From Thermothielavioides terrestris NRRL 8126 (lineage: Eukaryota; Ascomycota; Sordariomycetes; Sordariales; Chaetomiaceae): 64,000 nucleotides of DNA. How positions within the stretch are numbered: position 1 is the stretch's first letter; each line of letters begins with the position of its first letter. Below, in pieces: positions 35,263-46,224 of this stretch. The translations under genes were made by a program, and so were the position numbers. A model generated the notes under the pieces. That model made no database searches. It saw nothing but the letters and a program-made list of their open reading frames with translations, and was not told where the DNA came from. The stretch is taken from positions 7,412,001-7,476,000 of the forward strand of contig NC_016458.1 of the NCBI RefSeq assembly GCF_000226115.1, read 5' to 3'.

Positions 35263-35400
35263 GTGGGTTTTTTATCTGCATTTTTACATCACATGACTTG
35301 CTTACTGTTACTACTAGCTACCTGCATTACCTGCGAACTGCTGGCCCACGGCTTGCCTCCCGGCCTACGGCTCCCACAGTTGCCTACCTACCTACGTTGT

Positions 35401-35620
35401 GCCCGCGTTATACCCCCGGTGCCCGCGCTGTGCCCCCGGTGCCTACGGCATGCCCCCGGTGCCTACGGCATGCCCCCGGTGCCTGCGTTGTGGCCCTAGT
35501 GCCTGTGTTCTAGCCCCGGTACCCACGGTATACCCCCGGTGCCCGCGTTGTGGCCCTGGTGCCCACGGTATGCCCCCGGTGCCCGCGTTGTGGCCCCGGT
35601 GCCCGCGTTGTAGCCCTAGT
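35401..35620. repeat. GC-rich 20-bp tandem repeat
   Basis: Eleven consecutive 20-mers of two alternating types, gcccgcgttgtggccccggt and gcccacggtatgcccccggt, differ by a few substitutions with no length change. The period is not a multiple of three, so every frame encodes the same 20-residue cycle in a different phase. Confidence 0.92.
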
Positions 35621-35997
35621 GCCGCCCATGGTATACCCTGCGTACGGCTCCCCCGGTTGCCCACCTGGCCGCGGCTCCCCCAGATGCCCACCTGCCTACG
35701 GCTGGCCCAGTTGCCCGGGCTCCTACGTACGGCTCCCCTAGTTCGACGGTGCAGGCGCGTAGCCTACGATACAGGCGCGTAGAGAAAAGGAGGAAAAAGG
35801 AAAACAAAACAACGGGGAAAGGAAATGACGATTTAGCCGTAAGCCAATAGAAGGGCAAGGAAAAATCATTAACAGCTCTGTACCCTGCATCTGTTATTTG
35901 TTAAGGCTAAAGAGGAGGAGTGCAAGGCCAAAGAGGTGGAGAGCAGTAACAATTAGTTAAGGAAGACCCCTGTTTTATAGCAAAAAGGAGGATCGTA

Positions 35998-38580
35998 CTA
36001 CCTGCCTAGTTGTGTAGTATATATATTAGATTTTGCGAGTCCCACGCGCTTGAAAACATCCCGTGATCCGTTGTCCGTGTTTTGCAATAACAGGGCGTTT
36101 GATGAATCCAGAAACAGGGCGAAGCAAGGGAAGCGTGGTTCCACATCAAAGACGGCCTCTCCATATGAGACGCCGGAGTACACCGTCCCGTCCGCCGAGA
36201 CGGCGTGGGAAAGCGTGAACTGAACCAGGACGCCGAAGCCGAGCGGATCCAGCTTGCTGGGCCGGAATGAAGGCTCACAACACCTCTACGAGCGGTGCCT
36301 AAAGGTCGAAGCAGAAGTCAATCTCGAGAAGGGAAGGTTGGGTGATTGGGGACGTCCTCGAGAAAGAACTTACCCAGAGCCTAATCCGGCCGCCGCAGAC
36401 CTTCCCGTACGGATCCTGCCCGGCTAGTTCGACATGGCAGTATAGGAACTCGGCAACGAGTCGTGCGAAATCCAGAGGGACGAATTGTATGTGCGCGTCT
36501 AGCGACGCCCAGGACCAGGACGGAGCGCGGTACCCTGCGGGCACAACAACGTCACACAGCTTCTCGCGATACTCGTGGTCAAAGCCGTCGGACACCTGGA
36601 CCCTGACCTCTCGGCGAGTACACACGCGCCAGGCCAGGTCTTCAAGCATGTGGCTCTTCCACAACCCCGCGTAGTAAGTGTCCTTTGTCTCCCGGGCGAC
36701 GAGGCTGGCAACGCCGGAGAGCGCGGGAAGCTTGTCTTCCGGCCTCGTCATCTTTCTCTTGGAATAATTTTCAATCAACCCGAGCCATCCGGCGTTCCAG
36801 CGCCCATGTCCCTGGGGGTCGACATGGGCCGGGTAGCCTTCGATCAGCGACAGGCCCCCATCCCTCGGGAGTCCGTGCTTGGGCCATGACTGGCTTTCGC
36901 GAACCATCAGACACGTCGAATGGAACCAGGTGTTCCGGATCCTCGAGCCGTCCTCAGCTGAGATGCAGCCCTCGAGCTCGGATTCCCAGTACATCTGGTC
37001 GCGGCACAGGTGCAAGGTGCAGGGCGACAGCAGTCTTTCTTGCAGCGTCCACGCCCTCGTATTGAGCGGATTTTCCGCAATGGGGTCCAGGGGACAGCCG
37101 AATTCCGGGATCAGGTACTCCTTCAGCTCGCCCTTCCTCCACGTGGGCATCCACTCCAGCGTACATAGATCCGGCACTTTCCACCTCCGTACTGCGCGTC
37201 CATGTACACGAACGGGGGCCGCCCGATCCAGTGTACGTCGTTCGGGTCGGCCGAGTCGTTGACGACGTACGGCGCGGCGTCCTGCTGGATCACCATCCCT
37301 ACCGACCTCTCGTCCGGGGACGGATGCGCGGTCTGGATGCGGTCACGAAAGTCCGGGAAGCACCCGCTGTCGTCGCCAGTCGAGCACGATGCCGCGATAG
37401 TCAGGTAGCAGTCGCCGTAGACCGACGCCATCCGGGCTGCCTCGCGCTCCCAGTCGGCCGGGTCGTCCTGCACGATGCACAGAGAGTCGATCCACAGGTA
37501 GCGCACGCCGAGCGCCCTCGTGATGGCGACCGCGTCGCGGTACGTCTTGGGCAGCGCCGCCAGTACAACACCCGCGCGCCGTGCCGCGATCGTCGAGCGG
37601 GTGGTTGTGAGCGATTGCGAGCTGCCCCAGCAGTGGCTCAGCGCGATGTACCTCCCGCGCTGTCGGCCCCCGGTCTCGACGAGCTTGACGCCGTCGAATT
37701 CGCCGTCGGTGTGGGTTTCGACATCCAGAACGCGCGAGGGCAGGAAACCGACAGGCAGGCTGTCCGCGGCCCGTGCCCAGCGTCGAATCCGCCGTATGCC
37801 TAGGGGGGACCATGGGTTGGCCGTCCGGAGTCTTCCCGGCACTATGGAGGCAATGGGTGTATCTTGTGTTCTCGGTCAGCCCCTAGTTCGCCTGGCTGTG
37901 CGTCCTCGTTGTAGGCTCAAACTGCCACTTGCCGACCAGCCTTACCTACCGTCATCGGTTCGAAGGCGGAGAAAAGTGCCCCGGTGGTGCACGGTGGTCT
38001 CGTTTCCCTCTGCGTCGCGAATCTGTGGCGTAGGAGCAAGGCGCACGCCCAGCCCGATGAGCAGGAGACGCTCGTCTTTGCGAACGCGGGAACCGCTGGT
38101 CTGAGCAAGACCCGAAGATGCAGTGGTTGACGGAGCAGCAACCCTAGTCACCTCAGTTTGCTGGCGGCTGTTTTTCCACCAGTTGCCAAACAGCCAAGGT
38201 CTGACAGAGCGGTCATCTGCAAAGCCTGTTGGGTTTGCTTCCGAGGATTGGGACTCTTCCTCGTCGTCGCGTCCTTGCTCTGGAAACGAGCTTATACACG
38301 TCCCAGGATTGTACATGCCGATATACGAAACCTCACCGTCGGGGTGGAATGCGCGGATCCCCCCAATCTCGTTCAACCTATTCTTCCGCCCCCGCTCAAT
38401 TTTTTTCCTGGTGAGGTTGACGGCTCTGAGGATGAGGTGGCAGAGGGGGCAGCTCGACGCCGAGTCCCTGAGGGCGGCAAGGCTATGTTGGTGAGGAATG
38501 CCCGGCTCGCTCTCGAAGGGCAAGCTGTCGAAGGGAATTCCCTGGCAGCATTTGCAAAGCTTGTTCCGTTGTGCATCCAT
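35998..38580 (-). pseudogene. HET-domain gene with two frameshifts
   Basis: HET proteins trigger cell death when genetically different hyphae fuse. On the minus strand, exon 1 (38580-37950) opens MDAQRNKLCKCCQGIPFDSL and has a C-x-C-C cluster. Exon 2 from 37841 holds the HET domain: RYIALSHCWGSSQSL, then GVRYLWIDSLCIVQDDPADW and YGDCYLTIAA. Near 37165 the frame must slip by one deleted base, between KCRIY and TLEWMPTWRKGE, to continue into NTRAWTLQERLLSP. A spliced join follows RIRLW (GTAAGT...TTTAG). Just past it, APLVEVL hits TGA; one extra base hides the natural continuation EPSFRPSKLDPLGFG, which runs to 35998. Two indels suggest a dead allele, unless they are assembly errors. A short intron cannot explain the first. 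Confidence 0.8.
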
Positions 38581-38984
38581 GTTGTTTGCGTGGCTAGTGA
38601 CGGCGAGGTCTAGGTCCGCTAATACCTCTCAGTTCTCCTTCCAGGTAACTGCAGCTCGAAATAGTAGGAATCGAGAAGAAAGGGAGTTTCTCGTGCGAAG
38701 CAAACGTCGAGCGGGCATAGGCTGCTTCACAATGTGTATGAAAGAAGGGGTTGGGTTAACGAGGCTCGGTGAGGTTTCCCATCCAGTCTGGTCCTTACAT
38801 AGCCACATGCAGCCTGCTCGAAACGGCAAAAGGCGCGGGGGGCGAGGCATTCAGCTGAGGACAGGCTGCCGCAGGGTGCACACTTCCCGTACATAAGTGG
38901 ATGGTCACTGAGATCAAGCACACCCGATCCCAGTCAAGCCCGTTGCGTTGTGTAATAGCACTTCAAACAGCGACTCCAGCGGCC
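38581..38984. promoter_or_regulatory. Shared divergent promoter of HET and MYND genes
   Basis: The HET gene leaves to the left and the MYND gene to the right from this 404-bp gap. No specific sites are claimed. Confidence 0.5.
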
Positions 38985-39760
38985 ATGCCGACGTGGGATT
39001 GTGCCGGTTGCCATGAGCGCACAATCCCCAACCTCGTTTGCATGGGTACGTATGCAGTTTTGGGTCCCTAGTCTCAGGGGCTTGTCTGGGCAGAGCGCAT
39101 CATGCCCAAGGCTTGAGCTCGGATTGATGGCTCGAACTGCCATGAAGTAGACTAACCTGAGACCTAGACTGCAAAGTGGCCTTCTACTGCTCAGCAAAAT
39201 GCAGAGAAGAGGACGTGTCCCACAAAGCAGTGTGCTACCCGTCCGTCCCGTTCGAGGCCTCGGCCTCGATCACCTCCCGGCTTTACCGCTCGAAGGGAGT
39301 CAGCGAGTTTGAAAGGAACCAGCTCCTTTCCTTGGGCGTGGCAGCCGCCGGCAAAGCCTTCGTCGTGTCCAGCCGCGAGGTCAGCATTGGCCCGCGCAAC
39401 TTCGTTACAACGCGCCTCCGGCTCGACTCGAGGAAGCGCACGCTGCTGACATTCCGGCCCGACGCCGACGTTCGATACCAGGTTACCACTGGAGGAGGGC
39501 TTCAGACCGCGTGGATGGTGCCGAGCGTGAGCAAGAGCAGCCATCTCTCTCTTTATCAGGATATCGACGTGTTCGTCCTGATCGCGCCTGGCCAGCGCAT
39601 GCTCGCGGATCTGGAGTCTCGCCGAGCGCTCGCGCAGGGGACAGCGGTGCGGGACTTACAGGTCCCGGATCGAGACCTGATCAGGTATGCGCAGTCTCTT
39701 CATCGGGAAGAGCAGGCGGAAGATGTATGGTTGTATATAGTGGAGTGGTACCCACGGTGA
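38985..39760 (+). CDS. MYND-type zinc-finger protein
   Basis: Two exons (38985-39045, 39168-39760) give 217 residues. The acceptor CCTAG at 39167, rather than the later CAAAG, restores a complete MYND finger at residues 6-41: C6-x2-C9, C19-x2-C22, then FYC, SAKC and H-x3-C in SHKAVC. With the later acceptor one ligand is lost. The 122-bp intron has a GTACGT donor and a CTAAC branch site. After the finger comes an unrecognised alpha/beta region with SREVSIGPRNFVTTRLRLDS and an acidic end. MYND fingers bind short proline-rich peptides. The gene pairs head-to-head with the broken HET gene, but no functional link is shown. Confidence 0.8.
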
Positions 39761-41310
39761 CTATCTCGAGCGGTCAGCAGATCCGCATTATTTACACACC
39801 ATGCACCCTCGCATAACCCCCCTCGCGCAAACCTGTCCCTGTGCGCCTAGCTAGGTAGTTTGATTCTTCCACCTGGTCCGACTGGCGCCTTCTTCGAGTA
39901 CTCGGGTGCGGCGTGGAGAGATACCTACACCTCCGTGGTCTCATAAGCCGACACCATAGGACAATAATTAGGTACTCACAATGACTTTCCATCATTATCT
40001 GCGACTCCGATGCCGAGCTGGCCTGAATGCTCGCCGGGCTGTCTCCTTCGTAATTTCCTGTTCACACAGGTTGGAATAGGAGCGTGACGGTTGGGAGAAC
40101 CAGCCATCAAGCCGCAGAAACCGAAATTAAACTCATGGGCATTGTCTTACTCTGAGAACTAGGAACTAGACCCTCCTCATAGGGGGAATTGTGTTTCACG
40201 GGCCTGTCCACAATGTACCGTACGAGCGCTTCTATTAGGCACTTGCTGATGAGGAGATGTCTCAATAGCCTCCCAAGCGCGGCATTGGAACCGGTCTTTT
40301 CCTTTTTTTTCTTTTTTCTTTTTTTTTTTTTTTAAACACTGTTTTGCAACCCTCAAGGATCCCCCAAGTACTTCCGTGGCCCTCCAATTCTCAGCCCACA
40401 AAGTCGAAGGGTTTACTCAGCTTTGTGGCTAAGTATTTCATGAATCGGCGATGAAGACCGTAAAACAAAAGCAACTACTTACCTCTACCTATCTGCATCA
40501 GGCATCCCGTCATCTTTCAAAGGTATTATTGTGTGATAGTGGCCTCACTAGTGTAGCTTCTCCCGCGCGCTAGCTGGGACACTGCTGCGGGTTGTCACAA
40601 ATGGATAGGTTTCATGCTATATTGGTGTAGGTTTGCCGCCGTTGATTGATTGGGTCTTGTAAGCCAGCATTTACTCACTTTCAATCGGTTCGGCCCATTG
40701 GCAGGTGACAACGAGGTAAAGGCTGTGACTCAGTGCTCCGTCGCGTACTCCTTAACCAGCCGTTGGATCAGGCAGCAGCTCTGGCGCAGGTGCTATTGGA
40801 TGCGCAGGGGGTGCAAGAACCACCAAGCCGCAACCTGAACCCCTCCTCCTTGAGAGCCCCGCGATTTGAGAGAGCAGTTCCAGCGTTCCCGTCCTGGGGA
40901 GAACGCAGCGTTAGGCCGATCACGAGGATTCTGCCTAACGGCCTCCCCTTCTGTTGATGAAGCCCCCTTCCTCCGAACAACTCTTCTTGTTGCCTTTTTG
41001 ACTTCCTTCTGGCAAGGCTCCGAGATCCGGACCGCTGATGACCTCCCGTCCTCTGGGGTAATCTCAGCTCAGGCTCGACCATTCCTGTTTGCCTTGGGTT
41101 CCCGGTGCGCGGACCTCGAGGTAGGCATCCAATCGGGACCACTGGCGGCTTGAGATCGAGTGCCTCCGGAGGCCTACCGCGCTGCTGGACCAAGCTCCTC
41201 CATTCTTTCCTCAATCAGCCCTTTAACCATTGTCACCCTCGTCGACTCGGCTCGTGTCCAAGTCCAAGCTTCAAAGATTCAAGGCGACGATCAGCTCGCC
41301 GGCAGACGCC
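39761..41310. other. Gene-free interval with T tract
   Basis: A polypyrimidine T tract lies at about 40299-40333. Scattered frames between 40650 and 41300 show no domain; the right part is probably promoter and leader of the gene starting at 41311. Confidence 0.45.
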
Positions 41311-43925
41311 ATGGAGCCGCCCAACGTTGCGAGCCTCAATGGATCCACCCTCAATGCCATCGATGCGCATGTGGTAGAAATCGCCTCGCTCCGGCGGCCC
41401 ATGGCGGAAGCCGACGACACGACCGACGGCTCAGTGTTGGCCGTCGTGACGTTTCCCAAGGACAGCTCTTCAGCTTGCGCCTGTGATGGGAGCCCATGGC
41501 AAGATGTTCATATCCGCATGAGCTACGAGAAACTCGTCAGTCTGGGCTCCGGGAAGATCCAGGACATGTTGACCCCACGAGCCCAGGCCCGCTTCCGTCG
41601 ACGGCTGGGGCTCGAGCAGCCGCACCAGCTCCCGACCGGCATCAAGTACGTAGTCGACTTCACCCCTCCCCCGGAAGGCCCGGAGCTGGCCGACCTCACA
41701 GCGGCCCTTTGGCTGCCCCGGGTCGCCAAGCTCTGGTTCCTGGCTGGCCACTTTGTGCCCGACCACGTTCTCGAGGCCGGTCCCGGCGTTCACACGCGGC
41801 CGCTGGCTGACAAGGCGGTCGGTGCGATCCTCGCTCTCGGCCACGACGACGTTTGCAAGGGCGTCTCATGTGGGTACAGACCCGTGCCTGTCCTTGTAGA
41901 GTTATTGCTGCTGACCGGCTACTCTAGGTCTCACGAACTTTGGGGAGTGGCAGACCAAAGAAGCCGTGTCTGGAATCACCGACGAAAATGACCACGTGCC
42001 CGCATGGCGCAGGGTGGAAGACTATTGCCCCATTCGGCACCGTGTGGCCATTATCCGAGTTCTCAGGGCCATCAACGGCGACAGCCTTCTCCTCAACTCG
42101 GCCGTGCGCCTGTGGACCGTCGCTCAGGTGGCCATATCCCTCGACGTGCCGCAAGTCGTGGTAAGTTCTCCATGTCTTTTGTCTGTGGAAGGCCGCTGGT
42201 TAACACACACTCCAGCGAGACCCTGTCGCCCAATGGCTCGTGGCGCCGCCGAACACCAAGTTCATTGAGATCTGCCCGGAGAAGGCCTTCCAGCTGGCCT
42301 ACGAACTCAAGATTCCGAGCGTCTTGATCGCGGCCTTCAAGATTCTCGTCAACGAGCTCGCTATCGACTACGCCTCCTCGGACCCTTCGCCTGGTCGGCC
42401 CCAGCTTACGTGGAGCCAACGCCGCCGGGATGACTACGGGGACTACCCCTCCGACCCGGTCGAGTACGCCAGCCGCGCGTTCGCAGAGCGCATGAATAAC
42501 CAGCTCAAGATGCTCCTATCCGACGAAGTGTTTGTTCGCCTTCCCGCGCGGATTCCCGAGTGGGATAAGCTGCAGTATCTCGGGACTCTCATTACATCGC
42601 TCGGTCCCGGCCCTCTTCTCGATGCTTACGAAGCCCTGACAGCTGCTTTGCTTGCCGTTTTTCACGGATGGATCGACAGAGCGCTCAACACTCACTACTT
42701 TTCCGGCCGGATCCAAGACTTGACAGCTGCTCAGCGCGCGCACTACATCCCGGAGTCCGAGCGCAAACCGCTCATCGACCTCTACCGGCAGCTCAACCCG
42801 TCCCAGAAGGTCCTTACCCCCTTTTTCTGGGACCGCCTCTTGTTCACGGAATCCTTCGACAGCTTCGCCGCCACCTTCCACGCCGGCCATCGACTCTCCA
42901 TTTACGACAGGAACTTCAAGCGTCACCTTCGCGATGCCCTCACTTCCGTTCCGCCCCTCCTCAACGTAGACCTCACCCACCCCACCCTCGTCGCCGCCGC
43001 CAACTCCCCCACCCTACCTTTCCCCGACATGCTCCCCAGCTTCCACCTCGCTGAATTCCACACCCAGCTCTGCGCCGCCCTCAAGCAGCTCTGCACCGCC
43101 CACCTGCACCACGTCCGCGACCCGGACCCGGACCAGCAGCAGGGCATCCCCTTCTTCCTGTCCGACCACCTGCTCCTCTCGCTCGACGAGCACGAGCTCA
43201 ACTACCTGCCCATCTGGGCCGACGGCCTCGACGACGGCTCCGGCGGCGTCTTCCAGGACGCCATACCCGAGGCCGACATGGGCCCCAGCGAGCCGGGGCC
43301 GGGTTACCACACCGGCCTGACGGTCGCGACGGACGCCGACGGCGAGACCGCGTCGGAGGCCGCCGCGACCGTGACGCGCTATGCCGCGTCGACGGTGGCG
43401 CCGTCCGATCTGGGCATCGGCGCGCTCGCGCTGGGCAGCGATGCCGGTGGCAGCGGCACTGCCGCTGCCGCTGCCGTTGCCGAGCGGGGTGTTGTGGTCG
43501 GGGGCAAGGGCAAGGGCAAGGGTGTGGGTCGGGTGCCGGGTGCGGAGAGCTTGGATGTGCAGCGGAGCGGGCTGTCCGTGACCGATACGACGGGCCGAAG
43601 CGGCGGCGGCGTGGCGCCGTCGGAGGCGTTCACGGCGGAGGACGGGGACGTCGAGGACATGTACGCCGCCGCGCGGTTCGCGCAGCCGGCGGCGCATCAG
43701 CCGCAGGGGCAGGCGATCGAGCAGTATGTGGCCGAGGCGGATGAGGAGGGCAGCGCGGTCGGCGGGCCGGGGGCTGGGGGCGGGTATGGGGTTGAGGATA
43801 TGGACCTGGACGGGGACGAAGACGGGGATGAGGACGAGGGTGTGGAAATGGAGTGGGACGACTCGGACGACGGGAGCTCGACGCTGTACGGGTTTGAGGA
43901 GGTCGATGTGGGCGAGGCGTTATGA
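41311..43925 (+). CDS. Large fungal protein of unrecognised family
   Basis: Three exons (41311-41869, 41928-42160, 42216-43925) give 833 residues. Both introns are short (58 and 55 bp) with GTGGGT and GTAAGT donors, and the frames join into continuous, family-like sequence such as GVSCLTNFGEWQTKEAV. Residues 1-600 look globular. Signals include RVEDYCPIRHRVAIIRVLRA and ELKIPSVLIAAFKILVNELA, an all-helical pattern. About 600-833 is low complexity: Ala/Gly/Gly-Lys repeats and a very acidic tail (EDMDLDGDEDGDEDEG). No enzyme motif, signal peptide or membrane span is seen. The acidic tail may be nuclear or chaperone-like, which is a guess. The start was chosen as the first ATG in good context (GCCATGG). 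Confidence 0.75.
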
Positions 43926-44402
43926 CTTTTTGGGCTTTGATTCGGTCTGTTTGGTTCTCGCGTTGGGTAAGGGTAAGGGTCGTGGTCTGAGGCGCTGTCT
44001 GGGTCTTTGGGATGTTTGGGCAAAGGGTGGGACAAGGGAATGTACGACGGCTGAATGGCGCTTGGGCGTGGACTCGTTGAGGGTTGATAACCTGGTATGT
44101 CATTTTTCTTGTCGTTTTCCCGGTCTCTATCTCTTACCCACCTCGGCTCTCTTGTGGTATATTCTTGGAGTTGTCGACAAAAGGGGGGCTTTGCAAAGGA
44201 TATGATCAGCTGCTGTTGTGGTTTACAATTTATGATTTGGGATGGAAAGCAGCTAAGTCAGCAGATAGACTCTCGGAATATGCTTTCATAGCACTGAAGT
44301 GGGACCGCAATTATACAAGCATCAAGTCGAGTGTATTCGACGACGTACATGCCATCCTGCGGTCGCATTTACCGGTACTCATCGACAACCAGGCCTCACA
44401 AT
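43926..44402. other. Convergent 3' interval
   Basis: Lies between two converging genes. No further feature is seen. Confidence 0.4.
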
Positions 44403-45521
44403 CTATCCTCTATTCAGGGTATTCCCACTGCCGCGCGGATTCGCCTCGACGAACTCGTCCCACGCCCGCGCCTTCATCGTCTCGGCGTCGGCCTTCTCGA
44501 TGTCATCCTCGTCCGGCTCCGGCTGCTGCAAGCTCGCCTCGCCGCCGCCCTCGATAATCCCGCCGCGCCGCCTCTCCTCCTCCAGGTACTCGTCGATGGT
44601 CATGGTCGGCAGGTTGTGCCCCGGCCGGAAGACGCCCCGGGCGAGCTCCTGCCGCGTGTTGAGCAGCGTGAACGGCTGCAGCGGCTTGCCCTCCTGCGAG
44701 AGCAGCGGCCCGCCGGGCAGGTTGCGGACGGGGCGCAGCGGCGCATCAAGGCGGTCGCTGTAGTTGTCGCCCAACCCGCCGGCTGTCCCGCGCTGTCGCC
44801 GCCGCGCGTCTTCCTGCTCCTGCGCGTTGGGCCCCGCGGGCGAGGGCGACTCCTCGGACGGCGCCAGCGCGAGGATCTCCCACTCCCGGTTGAGGCTTTC
44901 GAGCGCTTGGAAGGCCATGTGGGTGCTGTAGTCGAGGTGGGCCAGGTGCGCCTGCCGGACGGCGCCTTCGTCTCCGCCCCCGTCCTCGGTCCCGTACTCT
45001 GGCCGCTGACGGAGGTAGTCGAGCTTGGCGCGGAGCTCCTTTTCGGCCTTGAAGATTGCGATCTTGGCGTCGCGGCGGGCGGCGGGGTCTGAGGTGGATA
45101 TCATGCTGAAGGTGGTCGGCGAGTCGGTGTATTGCTCGAGGAGTTTCTGGTACCTTGGCGACAGCAGGCCATAGGAGTCTAGTTGGTGGAGGTACTGCTC
45201 GTAGGCGTCGCGGGCGGCTGAGAGGATGCGCTTGCGCTCTTGCGGGGACGAGGAGGGTAGCCTCTGCGTTAGTTCGGCGAGGTGGAAGTGGATGAGGAGG
45301 AAGGGCAGGTCGGTGGTCGAGAGGTCCTCGAGGGACTCGTTTGGACTGAAGATGGCGAGCACGCTGATCATGCCGAGGCAGGTCTGATAGAGTTTTATTG
45401 CTGATGACACCGCGTCGGCGTATTCTGAGGAATTGGGACTGAACGTGGCGTTCTCGATCGCAAGCCGCTTGGACTCAGCGTCGGCGAACATGGCCTTGAG
45501 CGAGCGGGTTTCGTCGTCCAT
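44403..45521 (-). CDS. tap42: TAP42-like PP2A-associated protein
   Basis: TAP42/alpha4 proteins bind the catalytic subunits of PP2A-like phosphatases and carry TOR signals in cytosol. A single exon gives 372 residues, the usual length. The N-terminal helical repeat domain (about 10-220) begins FADAESKRLAIEN and includes CLGMISVLAIFSPNESLEDL and FLLIHFHLAELTQRL. The middle has KIAIFKAEKELRAKLDYL, the charged helix typical of the family. The C-terminal third carries PLQPFTLLNTRQELARGVFR, the signature stretch, followed by MTIDEYLEEERRRGGI and an acidic, disordered end. No intron is needed. The start is the only Met before the conserved domain. Confidence 0.93.
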   Translation of the reverse strand: MDDETRSLKAMFADAESKRLAIENATFSPNSSEYADAVSSAIKLYQTCLGMISVLAIFSPNESLEDLSTTDLPFLLIHFHLAELTQRLPSSSPQERKRILSAARDAYEQYLHQLDSYGLLSPRYQKLLEQYTDSPTTFSMISTSDPAARRDAKIAIFKAEKELRAKLDYLRQRPEYGTEDGGGDEGAVRQAHLAHLDYSTHMAFQALESLNREWEILALAPSEESPSPAGPNAQEQEDARRRQRGTAGGLGDNYSDRLDAPLRPVRNLPGGPLLSQEGKPLQPFTLLNTRQELARGVFRPGHNLPTMTIDEYLEEERRRGGIIEGGGEASLQQPEPDEDDIEKADAETMKARAWDEFVEANPRGSGNTLNRG

Positions 45522-46224
45522 GGCTTTTGTGGGTTGCTTTGGTTGGGCAATATTGGGAAGTCCAATCAGGAGTTAGGTAGGTCTATAATACCTTGACTCG
45601 ACAGGGAGCTCCGATGTGGACGGGGATCTCTAATTTCCTTGGAGTTGGAGTTGGAGCTGGAGACGCGAATCAAGCTCTCAGCGCGAGCTTATCTTATCGC
45701 AACATCTGGCGGGGTAGCTACCTGATGTGGGGTAAGACGGCCCGGAATAAGTGCTACAGTAGCTTGGGTAGCCCCTTTCCCTGCTTGTCAACATCCCCCC
45801 ATCTTTATCCTTGTATAGGTAGTTTTGAGCATCTCCCAATCACTTGCACGACCAGGACAATACCTCCCTGTGCATTCTCAATTCCGAAGACTGGGAGTCT
45901 CGAGTTGCTGTCAAAGTCGTCACAACAAGGTGTCCGTGGGGCCAGCCCTGTGGGTCCTTAGCCCAATTGGCCAAGCAGGCTTAAAGCGGGGCTCACTCAT
46001 TCCCCTTCCAAATTGTTATTGGCCGCCGCCAGATGACTGATTTCCACGCAAGTGTGTGAAGCAGAAGGCCAGCAGTTTGGTCTCCGTGATTTTCGTCTCA
46101 TCTGATGTCTCCATAGCCAAGGTAACTTGCCTGTGCCTCCCACATTTGCATGAGCTCTGGCCTGCGGGCTTTGCGTTTAACCCCTGCTTGCGCCCTAGCA
46201 TCCCGGCCCCTGAGACCAGGCAGG
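45522..46224. promoter_or_regulatory. Divergent upstream region of TAP42 and PNP oxidase genes
   Basis: The two genes leave in opposite directions from this 703-bp interval. A GTTGGAGTTGGAGTTGGAGC-type short repeat lies near 45640-45660. No coding feature is supported. Confidence 0.45.

Larger units (their letters stand above)
35158..35997. other. Low-complexity GC-rich interval between LTR element and HET relic
   Basis: Contains a perfect hairpin (35244-35262), a GC-rich 20-bp satellite (35401-35620) and related longer units to about 35740 built on GGCTCCC-rich words. Frames are open in several phases because the satellite has few stops; I do not treat them as genes. Confidence 0.6.

Noticed and set aside
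35399..35782. Open frame of 127 codons through the GC-rich satellite
   Set aside because: The 20-bp repeat has no stops in several frames, so the openness is a by-product of the repeat; there is no conserved domain.
37120..37180. Short intron explaining the first HET frame change
   Set aside because: The conserved residues on both sides leave only a few bases, too short for any intron; a longer intron would remove family-typical sequence.
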